Of a stretch of 64,000 bases of DNA, positions 1-8,749 are shown piece after piece. The DNA comes from an uncultured Acetatifactor sp. (lineage in GTDB: Bacteria > Bacillota > Clostridia > Lachnospirales > Lachnospiraceae): the NCBI GenBank assembly GCA_934426825.1, contig CAKRYI010000006.1:42558-106557 (forward strand), in the 5' to 3' direction. The notes below the pieces were generated by a model. The model was given only the letters and a program-made list of their open reading frames with translations. It was not told where the DNA came from and searched no databases. The position numbers and the translations under genes are program-made. Positions within the stretch are counted from its first letter, which is position 1. Every line of letters begins with the position of its first letter.

Positions 1-335
1 CCGCTGTGTTTTACAGTTAAGGTGCTCTTTGTCTGTCCCGACAAAATCAGCATAGGAATGGAATCCAAGTATCCCCCGGCAACACCATTCAGCGCATTAA
101 TGGCTCCCGGTCCGCTTGTGACACACACCACTGCGATTTTATTTTCTATTCTCGCATATGCCTCCGCAGCCATGGCACATGCCTGCTCATGGTGATTATA
201 GGTACAGTGAAGCTCCCTGTGATGCCCAAAAGCATCATTCAGGTGCATTGCTCCGCCACCAACCACTGTAAAGACATCGGTGATGGAATGTTCTGCCAGA
301 TATTCTGCAATGTAGTCTGCCACCCTTACTCTCAT
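1..335 (-). CDS. Thiamine-diphosphate-dependent enzyme (acetolactate synthase-like), N-terminal part
   Basis: The first 111 codons of a gene that runs off the left edge. The translation starts MRVRVADYIAEYLAEH and shows the N-terminal Pyr domain of ThDP enzymes: VVGGGAMHLNDAF, then YNHHEQACAMAAEAYAR with the Glu that activates the cofactor, then CVTSGPGAINALNGVAGGYLDSIPML. The ATG overlaps the stop of the upstream aldolase gene as ATGA, so the two are probably translationally coupled. Family members condense an activated aldehyde from pyruvate or another 2-oxoacid with an acceptor. Next to an aldolase and glycosyltransferases downstream of flagellin, a role in making an unusual flagellin sugar is more likely (inference) than branched-chain amino acid synthesis. 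The substrate cannot be told from this part. Confidence 0.88.
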   Translation of the reverse strand, partial: MRVRVADYIAEYLAEHSITDVFTVVGGGAMHLNDAFGHHRELHCTYNHHEQACAMAAEAYARIENKIAVVCVTSGPGAINALNGVAGGYLDSIPMLILSGQTKSTLTVKHS

Positions 336-1942
336 TTTTCACATCCCTCGATATAGAAACTATCCGTTATAAATGTAATCTTCTGTGAAAGCGCCGCCCT
401 TGCAAGACCCCTTCTGACATCCTCATTGATTTCGTGTGCCTTTTCTTTGGTGAAGGTGTACTCCATATTGGCATTCACATAATTGGAGGTTCTTGCCCGG
501 TCATAACCGTCAAATCCTGCCAACGCCACCGACCTTACCCTGCAGTCCGCCAATAATTTTAAAAGCATCAGCAGAGGGTTGTCTTGGATTTCCGCCTCCA
601 TGTCCAACAGCTCCCCATAATTTAACACATACGAAAAATCCTGTGACGCGCTGGTGATGTTGGAGGTTGCAATAATCTTCATACTGCCTCCGTTACGGCT
701 CAGTGCCGTGGCAAGCTGGACATACCTCTTTGAATTTGACAAAAATAAGTACCTGACCGGTATATTATGGGGCACAAAATTTATGGAAATCACTACCGGA
801 TTCTCCTGTTCCATGTACCGCACAATCCGATCGCGCTGCAAATTTACATTATTTCCGGGTCCTAAAATCAAGACCTTCTGTTCTGCAAAAATGTCTGCAA
901 GCTGTGTGCGTGCCGCAGTATCATCACACTCTATGCTCTGATAATCCAAATACAGTTTTTCGATATAGGCTTCATCATACAGCAGTTTCTTTTCCGGCTC
1001 AATTCTATCCAATATCCGGCAGATGGATTTCACAGACAGCTTTGACTTTGACTGCAAATATGTTACATAGTTGGGATGGCAATCGTTTGCCGCGGATAAA
1101 TAAAATTTAAAATTATATCCCCATGTAACCTTGCGGTAAATCTCAAGAATCGTGACATCTATTACTTCCAGTAACTGATGTATGCGGTACTGTTTCCCAC
1201 AATGTTCATTCATGTATTTTGCCAGCAGTTCAATCGGCGCATTTCCTGCGCTTTTTCCCATGCCATAAAGGGTTCCGTCCACGATCAGCGTTCTGTCTAT
1301 CTTACTTTCCAATACCTCAATACAGTTTGCATATGCCAGTTGAAAATTATTATGTGCGTGATACCCGAGTCCAATGTTCTGCTTTAAACGTTTGTCTGCC
1401 ATCGTAAAATAATGTGCAAGCTGTTCTTTATGAAGCAGTCCATAAGTATCTACCAGCGAAAAGGCATACGGTTCCAGCTCATTCACCATGTCTATCAGCT
1501 CCGCAAATTCCGCATCATTGTAGCTGGTGATGGATACCGCCTGTACAAATACCTTATATCCCTTTTCTTTCAACTCTCCGCAAAATGCGATTGCTCCCCG
1601 CATTTTGTCCTTCTTAAAAATCACCCGGATACCGTCCAAATAGCAGTCTGCGCACTCCTGTACCCTGTCAATGCCGCATGTGCCATAATCTATCATTGCC
1701 ACTATCATGGACTGCCCACGGTCTAAATCACCATAAGTCTGCTTCACACTGTCCGTATCCGGCAAAATGCTCCTGTCGAAATCATACAGCCGTCTTTCAT
1801 CCAGAAATCCCACTTCAATAATATCCACCTTAGCACTAACCAGTCGCTCATAAATCGTTACAATATTATCATGTCCAAATTTCCAATCATTCAGGTATCC
1901 GCCATCTCTCAGTGTACAATCCAACAGTCTGATTTCGCCCAT
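332..1942 (-). CDS. HMGL-like aldolase with extra C-terminal domain
   Basis: A 536-residue protein. Residues 1-280 are a DRE-TIM metallolyase barrel of the HMG-CoA lyase/4-hydroxy-2-oxovalerate aldolase type: LLDCTLRDGGYLNDW holds the catalytic Arg-Asp, and GYHAHNNFQLAYAN holds the His-x-His metal ligands. Residues about 350-536 form a second domain starting KVLILGPGNNVNLQRDRI, Rossmann-like in appearance, whose family I cannot name. The barrel cleaves or forms C-C bonds with pyruvate or acetyl-CoA-like substrates. The gene is fourth in a tight operon after two glycosyltransferases and a radical SAM gene, and overlaps the ThDP-enzyme gene by 4 bp. I infer that the two make or modify a flagellin-linked sugar or acyl group. 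Domain call firm, substrate unknown. Confidence 0.85.
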   Translation of the reverse strand: MGEIRLLDCTLRDGGYLNDWKFGHDNIVTIYERLVSAKVDIIEVGFLDERRLYDFDRSILPDTDSVKQTYGDLDRGQSMIVAMIDYGTCGIDRVQECADCYLDGIRVIFKKDKMRGAIAFCGELKEKGYKVFVQAVSITSYNDAEFAELIDMVNELEPYAFSLVDTYGLLHKEQLAHYFTMADKRLKQNIGLGYHAHNNFQLAYANCIEVLESKIDRTLIVDGTLYGMGKSAGNAPIELLAKYMNEHCGKQYRIHQLLEVIDVTILEIYRKVTWGYNFKFYLSAANDCHPNYVTYLQSKSKLSVKSICRILDRIEPEKKLLYDEAYIEKLYLDYQSIECDDTAARTQLADIFAEQKVLILGPGNNVNLQRDRIVRYMEQENPVVISINFVPHNIPVRYLFLSNSKRYVQLATALSRNGGSMKIIATSNITSASQDFSYVLNYGELLDMEAEIQDNPLLMLLKLLADCRVRSVALAGFDGYDRARTSNYVNANMEYTFTKEKAHEINEDVRRGLARAALSQKITFITDSFYIEGCEK

Positions 1943-1975
1943 ATCTTTTCCACCCCTGCTTCACTGTTCGTGCTT

Positions 1976-3586
1976 TTATCGTGGATTCTCTCCATGCACT
2001 ATCTGCCATGTTCCATTCTGCATTCGGTAAGCCAATTCATCAAAGTGCAGTCCTGCATCCAATATTTCACTGACTACCTCATCGCTTTTACTTCCGCATA
2101 TAGTTTCCTCGACCACAATATAGTCGTAATGCGTTCTGTCCGTTTGTGCAATTATGTCCTTCACGCTGCTTATCGTAAATGCCTTATCCGAAATGCCCTT
2201 CAAATCACTCAAAAAGCGTTCCTCCTGTGTGGCATTATAAAGCAAAACATTTTGGGAGCCCTCTTCCTTCAGCATCTCCTTCACTTTTAAGGAATTACTG
2301 CCTATGCCGCAGTTGATTCCCAATATGCACGCATGATCCTTCTTCGGAATCCTCCATGTATGAAACAAATCATAATCATAGCAGAATCCGGTTCCCCAAG
2401 GGTCGATACCGTACTGCCGGAAGAATTCTTTTCTGCCATCCAGATAAAACTGCTGCTGTTTTGCATTTTCCCCCAGTTCGTCTCTCAGCGTAACCGAACC
2501 GAAGTGATGGCAGTATGCGTCCTTCTGGAGAATACACTTATAATTGTGTCTTCTCATCCAAAGGGAAATTTTATCATCCGGAAAGGACATCGCATGTGTG
2601 TTGCAAAATTTATCCTCATACATATCCAATGACAGACGCACAAAAAGCTCTGTCCTCATAATCTGTACCGGATTACACAGTCTGACCCTTTGCTCATGGC
2701 GTTTCTCGTCATATACGTTATTTTTCTCTGTAAAGGTTCTGAACTGTTCCCATGTTCCATATTCCGCCGGTATCACCTGAAGGTTGCTGACCGCAGGCGT
2801 GGTGGGAACGATGTATCCATACTCCGGGTGTTCCTTCGCGCAACGGTAAAGATTTTCCATGGCATTTGTTCCCAGAATAATATCATTGCTTACATTCAGG
2901 AAAAATTTCCCTCTGGAAACCGCCTTAAGTGTCATGCAGGGTGTGATACCGTTACATGCAACATTTATCACTTTAACATTTTCCATGCCCTCAAAGCAGG
3001 ATTTCGTTTCATCTGTCGAACCATGATTATATAGAATGACCTCTGTGGTAATATCCTTGGGCAGACCCGATAAAATGCTTTGGACACACTGCATGGTATA
3101 ATCCAAGTGATTGTATCCCGTTACCATGACAGACAAATCCACCGGATATTCCTGTTCCTCCTCCTGCATCCGGGATAATGCAAAGGTATCCGTCCTTCTC
3201 AGATACTCTTGAAACTCTTCTTCCTTTGCCGGACAATCCTTCACAATTCCCCAGTAAAAGAACTGCATCGCTGCTGCCTCAACCATTGCCGCCAGCTCAT
3301 ATTCCAGCTTCCATTCTACCTTTTCCGGATTTGTTACGGCAAACATCTTAATATCCTTTAAGGACTCCATTGCACAGATACACGCATCCGCCAGACGAAT
3401 CCTGCTTCCCGTGGGCACCTCCTGTGCCGCAATCTCCTTTACCGCAGTCAGTCCGTCCCACAAATCCATACTCAGACTGTTAAATTCCTGTATATTGCCC
3501 GCCACATACTGTAGCTGCATCTGTTTCACAGCTTCCTGCATCGTCTGCAGTATTTCAAGAAGATTGTATGCCAACTCCTGATTCAT
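1976..3586 (-). CDS. Glycosyltransferase family 2 protein with helical N-terminus and extra C-terminal domain
   Basis: A 536-residue, three-part protein. Residues 1-140 are helical and acidic. About 148-390 is a GT-A domain: DLSVMVTGYNHLDYTMQCVQ opens it, VILYNHGSTDET is the nucleotide-binding region, and NVSNDIILG sits where GT2 enzymes usually carry a DxD metal motif (here S-N-D). About 415-536 has a Rossmann-like start, HACILGINCGIGSNSLKVKE, that recalls methyltransferase-like domains. It lies 21 bp downstream of the radical SAM gene and 33 bp upstream of the aldolase. The likely role is transfer of a sugar in flagellin glycosylation, inferred from its place behind flagellin. The altered DxD may mean a different metal mode or a non-catalytic domain. 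Confidence 0.82.
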   Translation of the reverse strand: MNQELAYNLLEILQTMQEAVKQMQLQYVAGNIQEFNSLSMDLWDGLTAVKEIAAQEVPTGSRIRLADACICAMESLKDIKMFAVTNPEKVEWKLEYELAAMVEAAAMQFFYWGIVKDCPAKEEEFQEYLRRTDTFALSRMQEEEQEYPVDLSVMVTGYNHLDYTMQCVQSILSGLPKDITTEVILYNHGSTDETKSCFEGMENVKVINVACNGITPCMTLKAVSRGKFFLNVSNDIILGTNAMENLYRCAKEHPEYGYIVPTTPAVSNLQVIPAEYGTWEQFRTFTEKNNVYDEKRHEQRVRLCNPVQIMRTELFVRLSLDMYEDKFCNTHAMSFPDDKISLWMRRHNYKCILQKDAYCHHFGSVTLRDELGENAKQQQFYLDGRKEFFRQYGIDPWGTGFCYDYDLFHTWRIPKKDHACILGINCGIGSNSLKVKEMLKEEGSQNVLLYNATQEERFLSDLKGISDKAFTISSVKDIIAQTDRTHYDYIVVEETICGSKSDEVVSEILDAGLHFDELAYRMQNGTWQIVHGENPR

Positions 3587-3607
3587 GTTTTTCTCCCTTG
3601 TAAATCC

Positions 3608-4711
3608 CTATTTTTCCCATTCTGGGGAAAATTTTTCGCCTATCTGAATAAATGACTCTTTCCTGTTCCAGTTGCAGTGGGATGACTGATAGCATCTGCG
3701 GCACGGACTGTCCATCTTCTCCTGATGATTAACCGCCGCACGGTACCCCTGATAGGGACTGCTGTTCCAGCTTTCCATAAAATCTTTGTCCTTATCATAT
3801 GCAAAGAACTGCACCGGAGTGGACATACACGGTCTCACATAGCCGTCCGATCCTAAGAAAAAATCCCGCCATGCTACATAACAATCTTTATGGAATTTAT
3901 CACCGGCTTCATCCTCTCCCACATAATGCGGCAATTTCAGCACAATGCCCAGCTCTTCCCCGACTCTTATCGCTTCACCAAACACCTCGCGCACCAAATC
4001 CTCCTGCCCCCAAAGGGACTCTTCCCGCAATGCTTCATTGAACACGGTCAGATAGACAACCTTCACTTCTTCAATTCCAATATCCGCAGCCAGACGAACC
4101 AAATCCGGCAGCTCCCTGATATTGGATTTCATTGCGCAAAACACAAAATTAATCCATGGATATTGCAAGCCTCTCTCCTTTTTGATTCTGACAATATCCT
4201 TCAAATCCGTTACAATTTGATTGATTTTGGAACCGCGGCGTATGCGGCTGTTCGTCTCATCGGTAGCGCCGTCCAGACTCACCGCAAACACATCCACATT
4301 GTAATCAAAAATAGCCTGTTTTATCTTCCCTAAATTCATTCCGTTGGTACAAAAATATTTGCGTGCACTATGCTGATTGATAATTTTTAACATTTCAATA
4401 AAATGCGGGTGAACCGTAGGTTCTCCCCATCCCATCAGCGTAACTTCCTCCACCGTGTCCATCAACGGTTCCAGACTCCGAAACACGTCCATATCAAACA
4501 TGGTGGGCTTAAAATCCGCTGCATTTCGTCCGCACATGACGCAATTCAAATTGCAGGCATTGGTCAGTTCCAGCACAATTCTTCTGGGATAAGATTGCAG
4601 AATGGTTTTCCCTTGTTCCAATTCCTGCATGTTCAGTTTTGAATTTTCGTTCTGCTTTGCAGACAACTCTCTTCCGCTAAATAAAGTTTTCGTCTTTGCT
4701 CTTACTATCAT
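3608..4711 (-). CDS. Radical SAM protein with SPASM-like C-terminus
   Basis: A 367-residue protein. ELTNACNLNCVMCGRN at about residues 49-64 is the CX3CX2C motif binding the radical SAM [4Fe-4S] cluster, followed by the GWGEPTVHP segment (GxxEP-type SAM contact). A C-terminal cysteine set (DCYVAW, VRPCMSTP, CRRCYQSSHCNWN) fits a SPASM auxiliary-cluster domain. Such enzymes modify peptides or small molecules by radical chemistry. It sits between two GT2 genes in the operon behind flagellin, so it may modify flagellin, its glycan or a precursor (inference). No small precursor-peptide gene is visible nearby, which argues against a RiPP pathway. Confidence 0.88.
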   Translation of the reverse strand: MIVRAKTKTLFSGRELSAKQNENSKLNMQELEQGKTILQSYPRRIVLELTNACNLNCVMCGRNAADFKPTMFDMDVFRSLEPLMDTVEEVTLMGWGEPTVHPHFIEMLKIINQHSARKYFCTNGMNLGKIKQAIFDYNVDVFAVSLDGATDETNSRIRRGSKINQIVTDLKDIVRIKKERGLQYPWINFVFCAMKSNIRELPDLVRLAADIGIEEVKVVYLTVFNEALREESLWGQEDLVREVFGEAIRVGEELGIVLKLPHYVGEDEAGDKFHKDCYVAWRDFFLGSDGYVRPCMSTPVQFFAYDKDKDFMESWNSSPYQGYRAAVNHQEKMDSPCRRCYQSSHCNWNRKESFIQIGEKFSPEWEK

Positions 4712-4725
4712 TTTTGCTATCCTTA

Positions 4726-6924
4726 TCAGCCTTTTTCGTCTATCTTCTGCAATAATGCTTTGATTTCCTCATCCCCCGGCACATGCTGCTGTGTCTGCTG
4801 TAAAATCAGTTTTGCCGCCTCATATTCACCGCGCTCCATCCGAAGTTTTGCAACGGACTTTAAAGATTCTGCCATTTTAAGAAGTTCATCCTGTGCTTCC
4901 TCGGCTTCTTTTGTCCGTTTCTTTAATTCGTCCCGGAACATTTCAGCATAAGCAGCCATGGCGCCGTCTAAGTCAGGACAGATACCAAGACATTTGCGAA
5001 CACTCTCCAGTGCATTTCTGTCCTCGCCTTTCTCCTGATACTGAGACAGCTTTTTCAGTTCCAGCGCCAGTTGTACCTCATCCGGCAATACCTCCGGCAG
5101 CTCCTCAAACACATTCTCTTTATAGTAGGGTTTGAAAAATGCCAGTACTTTGTCCGCATACGTTTGAAGTAATTGTTTCAATGTATCATAGGATAACAAC
5201 GCCCGCGCGTAATTTCTCAAATATCCCTCCAGACATTTGATGGCAAGAATATCATACCGGATGTCCTCCTGTTTTCTCCACTTTGCCATTCGGGCATCCC
5301 ATTCCTGTATCTGCTCCGGTGCCGCCTCCGCGCACCATTCATTCAATGCCTGTCTCCATACCCGGAAATTTATCTGTAACAAAAGTGGTTCCAAATCTAT
5401 GTCCAAATGTTCCGCCACCTGAAAAACTTCTGCGCGGATGTAGATAATCTCCTTCGGATACCTGTCAAACAGTTGTCCAAACAGAGCTGAAATCTCCGCT
5501 TTTCTCTGCTCCTCAGACTTTATATCCGTTCTTTCCTCCTCCCAGAGGATTTTTGTATATGTGATATAGCGATGCTCATAATCTAATTCAGCTACCAGAC
5601 GACGCAGCTTGGAAATTTTTTCGTTTTCCATCTGCTGCTTGTATTCCATTTCCGTCTCCAAAAAGACAACATACATTTCCTTCATGCCGTCTTTTCTTTC
5701 AACCAAAGTCTGTAATAGTTTCACCCAAAGAGGGTGATATTCCACGCTGCAGCAGGCATCTACTATTTTCTTTTCTTCTTCATTTTGGTGAAGCATTTTA
5801 TTGTCTGTCCAATCAATCATATAAAATGCTTCCTCTGCCAAGTCGTACTGTTCCATACGGATTGCAGATTCTACGCCCATCAGTAAGGAAGGGAAAAAAT
5901 ATCTGTTTTGAAATACTCCGGAGGTAATCAGCACAGTATCTGTTGCGATTACATCCACACTGTCTTTCATTTTTTTTGCAGAAGCAACATACTTTTCTAA
6001 ATAATGAGCGCACTTTTCGTATTCTTTTGTCTTACTATACAAACGAACTCCCGCATAGTAGAAAAACGCTCTTGTTGCTTTCGGCATATAAGATTCTGTC
6101 AATGCTGTTTTAAGCCATTCTTCTTCATCCCTGTACTTTTGCATAGCCTCCAAGGCAATCAGCAAAAATCCATAGACTGCCCCCATCTGAATTCCGTCAT
6201 CAATGGTGATTTTGCATTTTTTCATCCGTTCCAAGCTGTTTTTGCAAACATCTACAGCTTTCTCAAACTCATTTATTGCAAAATATTCCTGCGCAAGCTG
6301 CGCCGCCCACCGCGGTTGTTTCGGTTCTTCCTGCACCAGTTCCAGCAACGGTCTGATATTTCTCTCTGCATGCTTTCTCTTTGCATTCTCATCACTGTAA
6401 GCATAACCGTAATGATGTACAAAATCCGAGAAATTCTTTGTAGGGTATCGGAAGGGCCATAAGTACTCATGGATTCTTCCTGTAAAAAGTGTATTTTCCT
6501 CCATTTCCACCATTCGTGTAACAGCTACATCCTCGTAGATTTTTCCATTGCGGTGAAAATAATTCCGTACCTGATAGGTAGCACTGTGATATTGTGTGTA
6601 CTCTCCGCTTTGGAAAAAGTGAATAATCTCCTGCGGATTGTCAAACCATTCATCATCATCCAAATACAAAAACCATTTTCCGGTTGCCTCTTTCAGCCCT
6701 ACGTTTCTTGCCTTGGCAAAATCATTGCACCATGTAAAATTCAGAATTTTATCTGCGTATTGTTCCGCCATGGCACGCTGTGTGGCATTGCATCCGGTAT
6801 CCACCAATATGATTTCACAGGGAATTACCTCTTTAAAATATTGGAGTGATTCCAAACTCTTTTGCATATCTTCTTTGCCGGAAATTAACATGGAAATGGA
6901 TAAGAGAATAGATGTGTCTTTCAT
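4726..6924 (-). CDS. Glycosyltransferase family 2 protein with TPR repeats (probable flagellin glycosyltransferase)
   Basis: A 732-residue protein. The N-terminal GT-A domain (1-230) has ILVDTGCNATQRAMAEQY, CNDFAKARNVGLKEATGKW and the metal-binding FLYLDDDEWF. The rest is almost all alpha-helical with TPR-like units, including the C-terminal RGEYEAAKLILQQTQQHVPGD. A GT-A domain plus a long TPR array is common in transferases that glycosylate exported proteins, where the TPRs dock the acceptor. It is the first gene after the flagellin terminator and leads the glycan cluster with a weak AAGGAT ribosome binding site. No promoter stands out in the 100-bp gap, so read-through past the terminator is possible. 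Flagellin as acceptor is inferred from position. Confidence 0.85.
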   Translation of the reverse strand: MKDTSILLSISMLISGKEDMQKSLESLQYFKEVIPCEIILVDTGCNATQRAMAEQYADKILNFTWCNDFAKARNVGLKEATGKWFLYLDDDEWFDNPQEIIHFFQSGEYTQYHSATYQVRNYFHRNGKIYEDVAVTRMVEMEENTLFTGRIHEYLWPFRYPTKNFSDFVHHYGYAYSDENAKRKHAERNIRPLLELVQEEPKQPRWAAQLAQEYFAINEFEKAVDVCKNSLERMKKCKITIDDGIQMGAVYGFLLIALEAMQKYRDEEEWLKTALTESYMPKATRAFFYYAGVRLYSKTKEYEKCAHYLEKYVASAKKMKDSVDVIATDTVLITSGVFQNRYFFPSLLMGVESAIRMEQYDLAEEAFYMIDWTDNKMLHQNEEEKKIVDACCSVEYHPLWVKLLQTLVERKDGMKEMYVVFLETEMEYKQQMENEKISKLRRLVAELDYEHRYITYTKILWEEERTDIKSEEQRKAEISALFGQLFDRYPKEIIYIRAEVFQVAEHLDIDLEPLLLQINFRVWRQALNEWCAEAAPEQIQEWDARMAKWRKQEDIRYDILAIKCLEGYLRNYARALLSYDTLKQLLQTYADKVLAFFKPYYKENVFEELPEVLPDEVQLALELKKLSQYQEKGEDRNALESVRKCLGICPDLDGAMAAYAEMFRDELKKRTKEAEEAQDELLKMAESLKSVAKLRMERGEYEAAKLILQQTQQHVPGDEEIKALLQKIDEKG

Positions 6925-6959
6925 AATACGGAATCCTTTCTGTACTTGAAAATATTTTG

Positions 6960-6990
6960 AAAAAAGGGCCCGGCTACGAAGCCGAGCCCC
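6960..6990 (-). terminator. Rho-independent terminator of flagellin
   Basis: On the minus strand a GC-rich stem, GGGCTCGGCT / AGCCGGGCCC, closes a TTCG-type tetraloop and is followed by six Ts. It lies 34 bp after the flagellin stop codon and separates flagellin from the glycosyltransferase operon. Confidence 0.9.
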
Positions 6991-7023
6991 TTAGTAGTTA
7001 TGTTACTACCCGGTAGCTGTTCC

Positions 7024-8508
7024 TTACTGGAGTAAGGACAGTACGCCCTGGTTAGACTGATTAGCCTGAGCCAACATAGCCTGTCCTGCCTGAGACAGGA
7101 TATTGTTGTTGGAGTACTTAACCATCTCAGTAGCCATATCGGTATCACGAATCTGGCTCTCTGCAGATGTGGTGTTCTCTACAACGTTATCCAGGTTGTT
7201 GATGGTGTGCTCAAGTCTGTTCTGGATTGCACCAAGGTCAGATCTCTGTGCAGATACCTTTGTGATAGCTGCTTTAATCTTCTCGATAGCATCCAGTGCA
7301 TTGCTGTCATTGGTTCCATCCATCTTCAGACCGTTGATTCCAAGGCCCTTAGCATTCATGGACTCAATGCTCATACTAATCTGGTTGTTGCTGGTTGCAT
7401 CAGCACCTACATGCAAGCCAACGCTCAGTGCGCCAACCTTATCACGTACAGCTGCAACTTCAGCGCTGCTCAGAGTGGTCTCATTTCCTACTGCATCGTA
7501 AACCTTTGCAGCATCTGCGCGTGCATATGTATTACCTGTAGTTGATGCTTTACCTGTGTAAGTAGTATTGAAGTAGTTATCCAAGTCGTTTGCGGAAATC
7601 TTGTTTCCATCTCTGTCATAGTAAGCTGCGGAAGCACCCTGAGCTGCTGCTGCAGTAACCTTGGTTGCATTGAGGGTAATGGTATTGGTATAATCCGTGT
7701 TAGCTGTTGCTTTCTGTCCGTAACCGGTAACAGTCAATGTACCAAGTTTAACACCGTCAGAGTTGTAAACTTCGAATACGCCGGAAGTAGCAGTGCTTGT
7801 AGTAACCTTGAACTTCTCTGCTGCTTCGCCGTTCAGGCTCAGAGAGTAGGTCGTAGCTTTTGCTGTCTTCGTTGTTGTATCGTACTCGCTGGAAGCAGTG
7901 ATTCTTACACCCTGATCTCTCAGTGCTTTTAAGAACTCATTGATGCTGCCTACATTCTCTTTATTTGCTGTTTCAGAAGTAAAGGACTTAATTTCAATAC
8001 CGGTAACAGTATCTTTGGAGAAATCAACAGATGCAGCTTTTGCAGCCTGAACAGTTCCGTAAGAATAGCTGGTTCCCTTAGGAGCATCCTTGTCACCCTT
8101 CAACAGATAGGTCTCGTTGAATTTGGTTGTCTCTGCAACACGGTCGATTTCTGTAGTCAGCTGATCAATCTCAGACTGGATAGCGGTACGGTCAGACTCG
8201 GAGTTTGTTCCGTTAGCTGCCTTAACTGCCAGTTCGTTCATTCTCTGAAGCATATCGTGTACTTCGGTCAGTGCACCTTCAGCGGTCTGCACTGCGGAAA
8301 TACCATCCTGAGCATTTGAAGAAGCCTGTGTCAGACCTCTGATCTGCTTTCTCATCTTCTCGGAAATTGCCAGACCTGCTGCATCATCTGCTGCACGGTT
8401 AATCTTGTAACCGGAGGACAGCTTCTCAGTAGATTTAGCCTGTGTTGCGGTGTTGATTCCCAACATTCTGTTGGAGTTCATAGCTGTTAAGTTGTGTTGT
8501 ACTACCAT
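7024..8508 (-). CDS. hag: Flagellin
   Basis: A 494-residue filament subunit. The N-terminal D0/D1 region begins MVVQHNLTAMNSNRMLGIN and contains the typical LSSGYKINRAADDAAGLAIS and LQRMNELAVKAANGTNS. The C-terminal helix contains ESQIRDTDMATEMV and ends QANQSNQGVLSLLQ. The middle (about 170-390) is variable and Ser/Thr/Ala rich, giving likely O-glycosylation sites that fit the adjoining glycan genes. It has its own sigma-D promoter, a leader of about 190 nt with a CsrA-type hairpin, an AAGGAGGA ribosome binding site 8 nt from ATG and a strong terminator, so it is monocistronic and highly expressed. FliS, FliW and CsrA for it are encoded just upstream. Confidence 0.97.
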   Translation of the reverse strand: MVVQHNLTAMNSNRMLGINTATQAKSTEKLSSGYKINRAADDAAGLAISEKMRKQIRGLTQASSNAQDGISAVQTAEGALTEVHDMLQRMNELAVKAANGTNSESDRTAIQSEIDQLTTEIDRVAETTKFNETYLLKGDKDAPKGTSYSYGTVQAAKAASVDFSKDTVTGIEIKSFTSETANKENVGSINEFLKALRDQGVRITASSEYDTTTKTAKATTYSLSLNGEAAEKFKVTTSTATSGVFEVYNSDGVKLGTLTVTGYGQKATANTDYTNTITLNATKVTAAAAQGASAAYYDRDGNKISANDLDNYFNTTYTGKASTTGNTYARADAAKVYDAVGNETTLSSAEVAAVRDKVGALSVGLHVGADATSNNQISMSIESMNAKGLGINGLKMDGTNDSNALDAIEKIKAAITKVSAQRSDLGAIQNRLEHTINNLDNVVENTTSAESQIRDTDMATEMVKYSNNNILSQAGQAMLAQANQSNQGVLSLLQ

Positions 8509-8513
8509 AATAT

Positions 8514-8548
8514 ATTCCTCCTTGAATATGATGTCGCGTCCCTGCGAC
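8514..8548 (-). promoter_or_regulatory. Probable CsrA-binding region in the flagellin leader
   Basis: Upstream of the flagellin ATG the minus strand carries a hairpin with stem GTCGC/GCGAC (8533-8548) and loop AGGGAC, which presents a GGA in the loop. The Shine-Dalgarno AAGGAGGA (8516-8523) carries two more GGA motifs 10 nt downstream. Paired GGA sites, one in a hairpin and one over the Shine-Dalgarno, are the known arrangement by which CsrA represses hag in Bacillus subtilis until FliW titrates it. Both csrA and fliW are in this window. Binding itself is inferred. Confidence 0.65.
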
Positions 8549-8702
8549 GAAATGTTTTTGTTACCGTTTCACTAACTCGCACCTGTCAGCTTCCCGGTAA
8601 GTGGTGTAACGACAACCCCTCGCAACTGTGCGTATTGTTCGAGGTCATCAGCAAGCATGAGCTTCGTATTTATCAAAAGTTCATTTGCTTTACTTGTTAA
8701 GT

Positions 8703-8729
8703 ATATCGGAGTATTTTTGAATTACTTTA
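8703..8729 (-). promoter_or_regulatory. Sigma-D (FliA/sigma-28) promoter of flagellin
   Basis: On the minus strand TAAA (8726-8729), 15 bases, then TCCGATAT (8703-8710), close to the sigma-28 consensus TAAA-N15-GCCGATAA. The predicted start near 8696 gives a leader of about 188 nt, long enough for the CsrA-type structure found just before the gene. Confidence 0.8.
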
Positions 8730-8749
8730 TACCTTTTTGCATTTTTATT

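Noticed and set aside
3608..4711. RiPP (radical SAM-modified peptide) cluster
   Set aside because: No short precursor-peptide gene or peptide transporter next to the radical SAM gene; neighbours are glycosyltransferases.
8509..8700. Metabolite riboswitch (for example c-di-GMP) in the flagellin leader
   Set aside because: The leader can fold, but I see none of the conserved riboswitch cores; the GGA hairpin is better explained by CsrA.
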